DNA of 64,000 nt from Paenibacillus methanolicus (GTDB lineage Bacteria > Bacillota > Bacilli > Paenibacillales > Paenibacillaceae), in assembly GCF_008124765.1 (NCBI RefSeq), contig NZ_VNHS01000001.1, positions 496,001 to 560,000 of the forward strand, read 5' to 3'. The notes below the pieces were generated by a model. The model saw only the letters and a list, made by a program, of their open reading frames with translations. It did no database searches and was not told the origin of the DNA. Shown here piece by piece: positions 1 to 7,356 of the stretch (within the stretch, counting starts at the first letter, position 1; each line of letters starts with the position of its first letter). The position numbers were made by a program, and so were the translations under genes.

Positions 1-1
1 C

Positions 2-1336
2 CGGCAGGCGAAGGCGGCCAAAGGCGAGAACGTTATCTCGTCTTCGCATGTCCAGCCGATCTTCTTGGACCGTCACGTCTGGGTCGTCTCCATGAGCCGG
101 GCGCTGTACGGCAAGGAGACCGGCGAACCGCTCGGCGTCTTCCTCGTCGATCTGAACTTCAGCGTTATGAACGATATGTTCGCGGACATTCAACTGGGCA
201 ACCGGGGTTATCTGTTCGTCGTCGACAACAGCGGCAAGCTCGTCTATCACCCCCAGCAGCAGCTCGTATACAGCGGATTGAAGACGGAGCAGATCGACAA
301 GGTGCTGGAGCTTGGCAGAGGCAGCTTCACGATCGGGGAAGGGAGCGCGCGCCGGATGTACACCGTGCAGGATTCGGGCTTCGGCTGGAAGCTCGTCGGC
401 GTCAGCTACGTCAGCGAGCTGGTCGGCAACAAGGAGCGAATGGGGATGTCCTTCTTCGCCCTTGGCGCGGTATGCATTCTCATCTCTATTGTGCTGTCCG
501 TAATCTTGTCCAATCGTCTGATCCGGCCGATCACCCAGCTGCAGCGTTACATGAAGGAGGTCGAGAAGGGAAACTTCGACATCCAGGTCCCGGTTCCGTT
601 CTCGATCGAGATCGGCCGTCTCGCCCGCGCGTTCAATCTGATGGTGGAACGGATCAAGGAGTTGATGGTGCGCGTCGTGCGCGAGGAAGAGTTGAAGCGG
701 ACGAGCGAGCTGAACGCGCTGCAAATGCAGATCAATCCCCATTTCTTGTACAATACGCTCGATTCGATCGTCTGGATGGCGGAGAGCGGCAAGGATAAGG
801 AGGTGGTGCTCATGACATCGTCGCTGGCCAAGCTGTTCCGGGCTTCCATTGGCAAAGGCGAGGCGTTGGTGACCGTCCAGGCGGAACTCGATCACATCGC
901 CCACTATCTCACCATTCAGAAAATGCGCTACAAACGAAAGCTGGACTATGTTATCGAGGCGGACGATTCGATTCTGGATTGCCTGACGATCCGCGTCGTG
1001 CTGCAGCCGCTCGTCGAGAACGCGATTTACCATGGGATCAAGAACAAACGGGGCCCCGGCATGATCCGGATCACGGCGGCGGAGACCGGCGGGGACCTTA
1101 CGCTCCGCGTGGAAGACGACGGAATCGGCGTCGACGGCGCTCGGATGCGCGCGCTGCTCGAAGGAAGAGAAGATTCGGGACCGAAGGGCGGCGTCGGCGT
1201 GCGCAATGTTCATGACCGCTTGCGACTGCAATTCGGCAGCCGTTACGGTCTATCGTTCGAGGGCGGACCAGGCGAAGGGACCATCGTGACGGTCCGTCTT
1301 CCGAAGCGGGCGCTTGGAGGTGAGGAGCTATCATGA
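2..1336 (+). CDS. YesM-type sensor histidine kinase, 5' truncated by window edge
   Basis: The reading frame is open from base 2, so the true start lies upstream and the TTG at 65 is not a real start. What remains is the end of an extracellular Cache-type sensor domain, a membrane segment at about 440-515, a HAMP linker, and a His_kinase domain with the phospho-acceptor histidine at 740-742 in NPHFLYNTL. A HATPase domain follows, with an N-box (LVENAIYHG) and G-boxes (VEDDGIGVD, GVGVRNVHDRL). Kinases of this LytS/YesM class phosphorylate an AraC-type response regulator; the partner would lie upstream of the window (inference). The stop overlaps the start of the next gene (ATGA at 1333-1336), implying translational coupling with an anchored sugar-binding protein. 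That arrangement suggests the binding protein presents the ligand to this kinase. Confidence 0.93.
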   Translation, partial: RQAKAAKGENVISSSHVQPIFLDRHVWVVSMSRALYGKETGEPLGVFLVDLNFSVMNDMFADIQLGNRGYLFVVDNSGKLVYHPQQQLVYSGLKTEQIDKVLELGRGSFTIGEGSARRMYTVQDSGFGWKLVGVSYVSELVGNKERMGMSFFALGAVCILISIVLSVILSNRLIRPITQLQRYMKEVEKGNFDIQVPVPFSIEIGRLARAFNLMVERIKELMVRVVREEELKRTSELNALQMQINPHFLYNTLDSIVWMAESGKDKEVVLMTSSLAKLFRASIGKGEALVTVQAELDHIAHYLTIQKMRYKRKLDYVIEADDSILDCLTIRVVLQPLVENAIYHGIKNKRGPGMIRITAAETGGDLTLRVEDDGIGVDGARMRALLEGREDSGPKGGVGVRNVHDRLRLQFGSRYGLSFEGGPGEGTIVTVRLPKRALGGEELS

Positions 1337-2340
1337 ACCGGACTTGGAAACGCGCGGCGGGGATGCTGCTGGCGGCTGCCGCGCTCGCGGCCGCGGCGAT
1401 CTGGAGCGGCTGGCTCCCCTCTCCGGCAGGAGGAGGACGCGAGGCGCAGCCGCGCATGATCTTCGTCATCAAATCGGTAGACCCCACGATCGAATTCTGG
1501 CAGGTGCTCCAGGACGGGATCCGCGAGGCGGCGACTGAATTCGGCGTCCGCGTCGAGATCGTCGGTCCGGATAACGAGACCGACGTGGAGGGGCAAATCC
1601 GCATCTTAGAACAAGCCGCTTCGGCTCGGCCGGACGCGATCGTGCTCGCGGCGACCGAGCTGAACCGGCTCGTCCCGGCGGCGCGACAGGCCGTGGAAGC
1701 CGGCGTGGAATTGCTTACCGTCGATTCCGGCATCGAGCCCGACTTGGCGAGCACGATGATCGCCACGGATAACGTCGCCGCGGGGAAAGCCGCCGGCTCG
1801 GAGCTGCTCTCCATGCTGGATCGCCCGTCCCAAGTGGCGATCATCAGCTTCGTCCGCAATTCCGCTTCTCAGCTCGATCGCGAGGAGGGCGTCAAGTCGG
1901 TCTTGGCGGCGCACCCGGACATCGAGCTGCTCGGCACGTATTATAGCGAGGGTTACGAGCAGCGCGCTTACGAGACGACGCTTGCGCTGCTGCGGGCGCA
2001 TCCGAACCTGCGCGGCATCGTCGGTTTGAACGAGCCGTCCTCCGTCGGGGCGGGGAGAGCGATTGAGGAGGCCGGGCTAGTCAACCAAGTGAAGCTGATC
2101 GGATTCGATAGCTCCGACGCGGAGGTGAGACAGCTCGAGCGGGGCGTCATGCACGCGACGGTTATCCAGAAGCCCTTCCAGATGGGCTACTTAAGCGTGA
2201 AGACGGCGCTTGAGACGCTCCGGGGCAAACGCGTCCCGCAGCGAATCGATACCGGCTCCGTCGTCGTCACCAAACGCAACATGTATGAGGAAGAGAATCA
2301 GAAGCTGTTGTTTCCGTTCGTCAGGCGGCAGCTGCCGTAA
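1333..2340 (+). CDS. Membrane-anchored sugar-binding protein, probable sensory partner of the kinase
   Basis: This 335-residue protein has a hydrophobic N-terminus (residues about 8-27) followed by a periplasmic-binding-protein type I domain (Peripla_BP_4, RbsB-like). Typical elements are FVIKSVDPTIEFWQ at the first strand, EGYEQRAYE in the middle, and GFDSSDAE with VIQKPFQMGY near the C-terminus. There is no lipobox cysteine after the hydrophobic segment, so it is likely held by an uncleaved N-terminal anchor, unlike the lipoprotein encoded at 5120. It overlaps the upstream kinase by 4 bases and is separated from the transporter operon by a terminator. Known three-component systems (for example XylFII-LytS-YesN in clostridia) use such a protein for signal capture rather than transport; that role here is inference. 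Confidence 0.88.
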   Translation: MNRTWKRAAGMLLAAAALAAAAIWSGWLPSPAGGGREAQPRMIFVIKSVDPTIEFWQVLQDGIREAATEFGVRVEIVGPDNETDVEGQIRILEQAASARPDAIVLAATELNRLVPAARQAVEAGVELLTVDSGIEPDLASTMIATDNVAAGKAAGSELLSMLDRPSQVAIISFVRNSASQLDREEGVKSVLAAHPDIELLGTYYSEGYEQRAYETTLALLRAHPNLRGIVGLNEPSSVGAGRAIEEAGLVNQVKLIGFDSSDAEVRQLERGVMHATVIQKPFQMGYLSVKTALETLRGKRVPQRIDTGSVVVTKRNMYEEENQKLLFPFVRRQLP

Positions 2341-2381
2341 CGTCGGCAAGGTATGGAACACACTTCGCAAGCGCAATGAGG

Positions 2382-2409
2382 CTCGTCGGCTAACCGGCGG
2401 GCTTTTTTT
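2382..2409 (+). terminator. Factor-independent terminator after the kinase/binding-protein pair
   Basis: A hairpin pairs GCTCGTCGG with CCGGCGGGC around a CTAA loop (two G-T pairs) and is followed directly by seven T residues. It lies about 40 bases past the stop of the sugar-binding protein. Confidence 0.8.
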
Positions 2410-2413
2410 GCGC

Positions 2414-2433
2414 TTTACGCAGTACTGCGTAAA
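2414..2433. promoter_or_regulatory. Perfect 20-bp palindrome, possible operator
   Basis: TTTACGCAGT followed by its exact complement ACTGCGTAAA forms a gapless palindrome between the terminator and the importer gene at 2527. Five T residues follow it, so a weak second terminator is the main alternative. The absence of a loop favours a dimeric regulator site. Confidence 0.4.
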
Positions 2434-2462
2434 TTTTTCGACTGTTTCAGGAAAAAATCACA

Positions 2463-2476
2463 TGTAAGCCCTTTCA
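2463..2476. promoter_or_regulatory. cre-like site upstream of the sugar importer operon
   Basis: TGTAAGCCCTTTCA matches the CcpA cre consensus TGWAANCGNTNWCA at every fixed position except one (C for the central G). It lies about 50 bases before the ATP-binding protein gene. The identical 14-mer occurs upstream of the cellulase gene at 14034-14047. CcpA control is inferred from the match. Confidence 0.5.
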
Positions 2477-2526
2477 ATCGAAAGGTACAGTATAGCTATG
2501 GACGCGGATGAAAGGAGTGACCAGGG

Positions 2527-4038
2527 ATGGACGAAGCGGAAGAAGCGCTCGTACGGATGGAAGGGATCGAGAAACATTTCGCCGGCGTGCATGCGCTGAA
2601 GGACTGCCGGTTTGAGCTGTTGGCCGGAGAAGTGCACGGGCTGGTCGGCGAGAACGGCGCCGGCAAATCCACTTTGATGAAGGTGTTGACCGGCGTGTAC
2701 CGGCCTAATGCGGGGATCATTCGAATCGACGGGCGCGACGTGCAATTGAGCGACCCCAAGGCGGCGCAAGCGCTTGGCATCGGCATGATTCACCAGGAGC
2801 TGAACTTGGCGCCGGACTTGACGGTGGCGCAGAATATCTTCATCGGCCGCGAGCCGCGCCGAGGATTCGGTTTATTCCTGGACGACAAGACGATGAACGA
2901 ACGGACGCGGGAACTGCTGGCCGGCATGAATCTCGATATCGATCCGCGATCGCAGGTAGCCGGTCTGACCGTCGCCAAGCAGCAGATGGTGGAGATCGTG
3001 AAGGCGATCTCGCTCGACTCGAAGGTGCTGATCATGGACGAGCCGACGGCGGCGCTCAGCGACGCGGAGATCGAAGAGCTGTTCGTCGTGATCGAGCGAC
3101 TGCGCGGCCAAGGCGTCGGCATCGTATACATCTCGCACCGGATGGCGGAGCTGCAGCGGATCTGCGACCGCATCACGGTCATGCGCGACGGTCAATACAT
3201 GGACACGGTCAAGATCGGGGAAGTCACGGTCGATCGCATCATCGCGATGATGGTCGGCCGCGAGCTCTATCAAGCCGACAAGTCGGCGCATGCCGGAGCT
3301 CACGCCGACATCGTCCTCGAAGTAAAGGGACTACGACGCGGCCGCGCGCTGCGGAATATCGATCTCCAGCTGCGCCGGGGCGAAATCCTTGGCATCGCCG
3401 GTCTCGTCGGGGCCGGCCGCACGGAGCTCGCCAGGGCGATCTTCGGCGCGGATCCGATCGACGGCGGCGAGCTCTACATTCGCGGACGGCGCATTGCCAT
3501 CCGAAGTCCGCACCAAGCGGTTCTTCACGGGGTCGGCTATCTGTCGGAGGACCGGAAGCAGTACGGCTGTCTGCTTGACATGGACGTCAAGACGAACGTG
3601 GCGATCGCCTCCATGCCGCGATACGCGCAAGCAGGCTGGATGAAGGACGCCGAGATCGAACGCCGGGCGTCGCTCGTGGTCGATCAGCTGCGCGTGAAGA
3701 CGCCGAGCATCCATCAACCGATCAAGTTCCTCTCGGGCGGCAATCAACAGAAAGCGATCATCGGCAAGTGGCTGACGCGGGACTGCGATATTCTCATCTT
3801 CGACGAACCGACCCGGGGCATCGATATCGGCGCCAAGGGCGAAATTTACAAGCTGCTCGACCAGCTCGCCGCCGAAGGGAAATCGATCATCATGATCAGC
3901 TCCGAGCTGCCCGAGATCTTACGGCTCAGCCATCGGATTCTCGTCATGTGCGAAGGACGCATCACGGGCGAGCTGACGAACGACGGAAGCGTTACGCAGG
4001 AGTCGATCATGCATTACGCAACCCGCCGGATTGGCTAA
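2527..4038 (+). CDS. Monosaccharide ABC transporter, duplicated ATP-binding protein (RbsA/MglA type)
   Basis: This 503-residue protein carries two nucleotide-binding domains in tandem, as in RbsA/MglA/XylG. The first has Walker A GENGAGKST (about residue 40) and Walker B LIMDEP. The second has the degenerate GLVGAGRTE loop normal for this family, the SGGNQQK signature and LIFDEP. The length is typical. The start is the ATG preceded by AAAGGAGTGACC. It is the first gene of an operon with the permease (4067) and the binding protein (5120) and would energise pentose or hexose uptake at the inner face of the membrane. The sugar cannot be named from sequence. Regulation probably involves the upstream kinase system and perhaps CcpA, through the cre-like site at 2463. 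Confidence 0.96.
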   Translation: MDEAEEALVRMEGIEKHFAGVHALKDCRFELLAGEVHGLVGENGAGKSTLMKVLTGVYRPNAGIIRIDGRDVQLSDPKAAQALGIGMIHQELNLAPDLTVAQNIFIGREPRRGFGLFLDDKTMNERTRELLAGMNLDIDPRSQVAGLTVAKQQMVEIVKAISLDSKVLIMDEPTAALSDAEIEELFVVIERLRGQGVGIVYISHRMAELQRICDRITVMRDGQYMDTVKIGEVTVDRIIAMMVGRELYQADKSAHAGAHADIVLEVKGLRRGRALRNIDLQLRRGEILGIAGLVGAGRTELARAIFGADPIDGGELYIRGRRIAIRSPHQAVLHGVGYLSEDRKQYGCLLDMDVKTNVAIASMPRYAQAGWMKDAEIERRASLVVDQLRVKTPSIHQPIKFLSGGNQQKAIIGKWLTRDCDILIFDEPTRGIDIGAKGEIYKLLDQLAAEGKSIIMISSELPEILRLSHRILVMCEGRITGELTNDGSVTQESIMHYATRRIG

Positions 4039-4066
4039 TTTCGACACCATAAAGGAGCGTGTGCTC

Positions 4067-5077
4067 ATGAAAGATACGGCGCTGGTCACGCAGGGCGGCA
4101 AGCGCGCGCCGGTCATCCCGCCGGGACTGCTGCAGCAAGTGCTTGCCTTCGGCAGCTTGATCGTGCTCGTGCTCGTCTTCTCGCTGGCCTCCGGGAACTT
4201 CTTTCAATTCTCCAACATCGTCGGGATTCTGTTGTCGACGGCCGTCATCGGCGTGCTGGCGCTCGGCTCGACGTTCGTCATCATCACCGGCGGCATCGAC
4301 TTATCCGTCGGCACGGTCATGACGCTAAGCGCCGTTATGACAGGCGTGTTCATCACGTTCTGGGGATTGCCGGTACCGCTCGGATTACTCGGCGGCATTC
4401 TAACCGGAGCATTGTGCGGCATGGTCTCGGGCGTGGCGATTGCCAAGATGAAAATTCCGCCGTTCATCGCGACGCTGGCGATGATGATGATCGCCAAAGG
4501 GCTCGCGCTCGTCATCTCGGGCACGAAGCCGATCTATTTCACCGATCACCCGGCCTTCGGCGAGATCGCGCTTGGCTCGCTTCTGGCTTCGCTCATACCG
4601 GGCTTCGCCATTCCGAACGCCGTCCTCGTCTTCTTCGCCGTGGCGATTATCGGCGCGATCGTGCTCTCCAGGACGATCATCGGCCGGTACAACCTCGCCA
4701 TCGGCAGCAATGAAGAAGCGACGCGCCTATCGGGGGTCAACGTGACGTTCTGGAAGATCGTCATCTACACGATGACCGGCCTCTTCACCGGCTTGGCCGG
4801 CATTCTGATGGCTTCCCGGCTCAACTCGGCTCAGCCCGCGCTCGGCATGGGCTACGAGCTGGAAGCGATCGCGGCGGTCGTCATCGGCGGCACGTCGCTG
4901 AGCGGCGGCAAAGGCACGATCGTCGGCACGGTCATCGGAGCGCTCATCATGAGCGTGCTGACCAACGGCTTGCGCATCTTGTCGGTGCCGCAGGAATGGC
5001 AGACGGTCGTCGTCGGCTTCGTCATCGTGCTCGCCGTCTATGCGGACATTTTGCGCCGACGCAAGCACGCCGCATGA
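4067..5077 (+). CDS. Monosaccharide ABC transporter permease (RbsC type)
   Basis: This 336-residue, strongly hydrophobic protein has about 8-10 membrane segments and belongs to the BPD_transp_2 family. It carries TGGIDLSVG, a GVAIAKMKIPPFIATL segment and the late AAVVIGGTSLSGGKGT motif of RbsC-like permeases. I chose the ATG at 4067 because AAAGGAG sits 8 bases upstream of it. A TTG at 4031 is in frame but overlaps the previous stop and has no binding site. The gene follows the ATPase by 28 bases and would form the homodimeric membrane channel of the importer. Confidence 0.95.
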   Translation: MKDTALVTQGGKRAPVIPPGLLQQVLAFGSLIVLVLVFSLASGNFFQFSNIVGILLSTAVIGVLALGSTFVIITGGIDLSVGTVMTLSAVMTGVFITFWGLPVPLGLLGGILTGALCGMVSGVAIAKMKIPPFIATLAMMMIAKGLALVISGTKPIYFTDHPAFGEIALGSLLASLIPGFAIPNAVLVFFAVAIIGAIVLSRTIIGRYNLAIGSNEEATRLSGVNVTFWKIVIYTMTGLFTGLAGILMASRLNSAQPALGMGYELEAIAAVVIGGTSLSGGKGTIVGTVIGALIMSVLTNGLRILSVPQEWQTVVVGFVIVLAVYADILRRRKHAA

Positions 5078-5119
5078 ATGCGATTCGTCAATTCAATCGG
5101 ACAAAGGGGAGAATCTAAC

Positions 5120-6145
5120 ATGAAGAACGCTGTGTTGAAAAAAGGGGCCGCCTCGCTGCTGATCCTCGCAACAATGCTTGCCGTCAGCGCTTGCGGCGGC
5201 AATAACGGGAGCGGTTCTGCCGCAAACGGGAAGACGAACGCGCCAAGCGAGCCGGCGACCGCGGAAACTTCGGCCGACAAGCTGTACATTCCGGTCATCT
5301 CCAAAGGGTTCCAGCATCAATTCTGGCAGGCGGTGAAGATCGGCGCCGAGAAGGCCGCGGCGGAGTTCGACGTGGAGATTACGTTCGAAGGTCCCGAGAC
5401 GGAGCAGCAGGTCGACAAGCAGCTGGAGATGCTGCAGGTGGCGCTGGACAAGAAGCCGAGCGCGATCGGCTTCGCGGCGCTCGACAGCCAAGCTTCGATC
5501 CCGCTGCTCAAGAAGGCGCAGGACGCGGGCATTCCGATCATCGCCTTCGACTCCGGCGTTGACAGCGACATTCCGGTCAGCACGGCCGCGACGGACAATA
5601 ATGCGGCGGCTGCGCTGGCGGCCGACAAGATGGCGGCGCTGATCGGCGGCGAAGGCGAGATCGCGGTCGTCGCCCACGACCAGACGAGCCGCACCGGCGT
5701 CGACCGGCGCGACGGCTTCGTGGAGCAGATCAAGGCGAAGCATCCGAATATTAAGGTGGTCGATATTCAGTACGGCGGCGACCATCTGAAGGCGACCGAC
5801 CTAGCCAAGGCGATCATTCAGGCGCATCCGAACGTCAAAGGCATATTCGGCACGAACGAAGGCGCGGCCATCGGCGTCATCAATGCCATTACCGAACTAA
5901 AATTGGAGGGCAAAATCACCATCATCGGCTACGACTCGGGCAAAGCGCAAATCGACGCGATCAAGGAAGGCAAAATGGCGGGCGCGATTACGCAAAATCC
6001 GATCGGTATCGGCTATGAGACGGTGAAGGCCGCGGTGCAGGCGGTGAAGGGCGAAACGATCGGCAAAGCGATCGACACCGGCTTCTACTGGTACGACAAA
6101 ACGAACATCGACAGCGAAGAAATCAAGGCCGTGCTGTACGAATAA
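5120..6145 (+). CDS. Sugar-binding lipoprotein of the RbsB type
   Basis: The mature part of this 341-residue protein is a periplasmic-binding-protein domain (FIPVISKGFQHQFWQ-like first strand, GTNEGAAIGV, GYDSGKAQ, ITQNPIGIGY). The N-terminus is a lipoprotein signal ending in AVSAC at about residues 20-24, so it would be lipid-anchored outside the membrane and feed the permease encoded just upstream. ATG 5120 is preceded by AAAGGGGAG; an earlier in-frame ATG at 5078 directly abuts the permease stop and lacks a binding site. It is clearly related to the anchored binding protein at 1333, so the operon region holds two paralogous receptors, one likely for transport and one for sensing. Confidence 0.95.
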   Translation: MKNAVLKKGAASLLILATMLAVSACGGNNGSGSAANGKTNAPSEPATAETSADKLYIPVISKGFQHQFWQAVKIGAEKAAAEFDVEITFEGPETEQQVDKQLEMLQVALDKKPSAIGFAALDSQASIPLLKKAQDAGIPIIAFDSGVDSDIPVSTAATDNNAAAALAADKMAALIGGEGEIAVVAHDQTSRTGVDRRDGFVEQIKAKHPNIKVVDIQYGGDHLKATDLAKAIIQAHPNVKGIFGTNEGAAIGVINAITELKLEGKITIIGYDSGKAQIDAIKEGKMAGAITQNPIGIGYETVKAAVQAVKGETIGKAIDTGFYWYDKTNIDSEEIKAVLYE

Positions 6146-6151
6146 CGCGTA

Positions 6152-6183
6152 GGGGCTTGCATCGCAAGATGCAGGCCCTTTTG
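6152..6183 (+). terminator. Terminator of the sugar importer operon
   Basis: GGGCTTGCATC pairs with GATGCAGGCCC around a GCAA loop and is followed by a short T run. It begins only a few bases after the binding-protein stop. Confidence 0.85.
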
Positions 6184-6223
6184 CGACCGCGCTGGCCGTT
6201 TCGCCTTGATAGATAAAGACAAT

Positions 6224-6239
6224 TTGCATTGTTATGCAA
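6224..6239. promoter_or_regulatory. Inverted repeat upstream of the 77-residue protein
   Basis: TTGCAT and ATGCAA are separated by TGTT, about 60 bases before the start at 6300. A TATAGT -10-like box lies at 6262-6267. The repeat could be an operator; no regulator is evident nearby. Confidence 0.35.
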
Positions 6240-6299
6240 CCTGAGGTACGATTACACTCTGTATAGTATAGAAATTCAAGTGATTGCGGAGGACGAGCA

Positions 6300-6533
6300 A
6301 TGAGCAACCAATCCATCTTTGCACCAGGACAAGAACTAATTACGGATAAAGAATTCGAACTTGCCATCAAACACAAGTTGAATGTCATCGTTACGCAGAA
6401 CGGCGTTCGCCAGCGTCCGATTACGAACCTCAGCGCTTACAACACGACGACGGCTACGCTCTCGGACGGGAAGCGGTTCCTCAGATCGGCGCATAAGTTC
6501 CATACGTACAGCGAAGAAATGCACGCGAAGTAA
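6300..6533 (+). CDS. Small protein of unknown function (77 aa)
   Basis: The ATG follows a good binding site (GCGGAGGACGAGCA), and the gene has its own upstream inverted repeat and downstream terminator, so it is a monocistronic real gene. The protein is soluble and mixed alpha/beta in appearance, with no signal peptide, cysteine or membrane segment. It carries two basic stretches and a TTTATLSDGKRFLRS segment that could form a small beta barrel or hairpin. I do not recognise the family. The codon use matches its neighbours. Confidence 0.75.
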   Translation: MSNQSIFAPGQELITDKEFELAIKHKLNVIVTQNGVRQRPITNLSAYNTTTATLSDGKRFLRSAHKFHTYSEEMHAK

Positions 6534-6581
6534 GACGAAGAAGGAGGGCTCGTTCCTCCATTGGGCAACAACATCACGCTT

Positions 6582-6610
6582 AAGAAGCCGCAGCCATGCG
6601 GCTTCTTTTG
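6582..6610 (+). terminator. Terminator after the 77-residue protein
   Basis: AAGAAGCCGCA pairs perfectly with TGCGGCTTCTT around GCCA and is followed by T-rich sequence. Confidence 0.85.
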
Positions 6611-6750
6611 TTTATTCAAGCGTTTGATCGTATCGAAACCTCCGAGCCCGTCGGTCCCTCGCTTCACGTAAATAGACATACTGCGCCGAACTTGCAAATA
6701 AAAGATAGAAGAGAGCGCAGCAAGGCTCGAAGGAGGCTGGACGACGAGCG

Positions 6751-7356
6751 ATGAACGCCTATACGCAAGCGACTTTTCAAGCGGTCGCGGACGCGATCGT
6801 TCCTTGGGGAAAGCAACCGGGACGATATCCGATCGCCGCATTCGTAAGACAACAAATCGATCATTCGCAATTCGTTCCGCCCGATACCGATCCCTCGCAT
6901 CCGATCGAACCGCTGTCGCTGTCTACGGCCAAGCTGCTCGATGTCGGCGCGGCGGCATTGATCGAGAGGGGATTAACGATCCACCCCATCCGGAATGGTC
7001 AATTCCCGGGCGGAGGCTTGTTCGCCAGCTTGGCTCGTATCGATCGATTGCGGGTCATCGCGCTGCTGAATCAATCCGCCGTTCCGATGGATGCAATGCC
7101 TAGTCTTTATCGCGACAATCCCGGCTTGGTCCTCACGATGATGGATTCCCTCCATCAGCTGACCATGTTCGGTTATGACTCGGAGTGGTTCGGCTACGGA
7201 ACGACTCGGCTGCTGCCGCCGAATGACCAGCGCGTCGAATATTTCCCGCCTTCTTGGTGCCAGACCGGCTATCCGGGTCCGGCGTTCGGTTATCGCGCGC
7301 TGCGCTGCGGTTCTCTCCCGCCAATGCGCTCAGGGGGGGACGATCATCGTGAGTAA
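6751..7356 (+). CDS. Gluconate 2-dehydrogenase subunit 3-like protein
   Basis: This 201-residue protein resembles the small (subunit 3) partner of FAD-dependent gluconate/sugar dehydrogenases. It has the early FQAVADAIVPWG segment, helical middle, and late YDSEWFGYG and SWCQTGYPGP segments seen in that family. It precedes and overlaps a GMC oxidoreductase by 8 bases, the usual genetic arrangement. Unlike the proteobacterial subunit, it has no visible Tat or Sec signal, so this pair may be cytoplasmic or carried by other means. A binding site (GAAGGAGG) lies at a slightly long distance from the ATG. Its likely role is to stabilise the large subunit (family knowledge). Confidence 0.75.
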   Translation: MNAYTQATFQAVADAIVPWGKQPGRYPIAAFVRQQIDHSQFVPPDTDPSHPIEPLSLSTAKLLDVGAAALIERGLTIHPIRNGQFPGGGLFASLARIDRLRVIALLNQSAVPMDAMPSLYRDNPGLVLTMMDSLHQLTMFGYDSEWFGYGTTRLLPPNDQRVEYFPPSWCQTGYPGPAFGYRALRCGSLPPMRSGGDDHRE

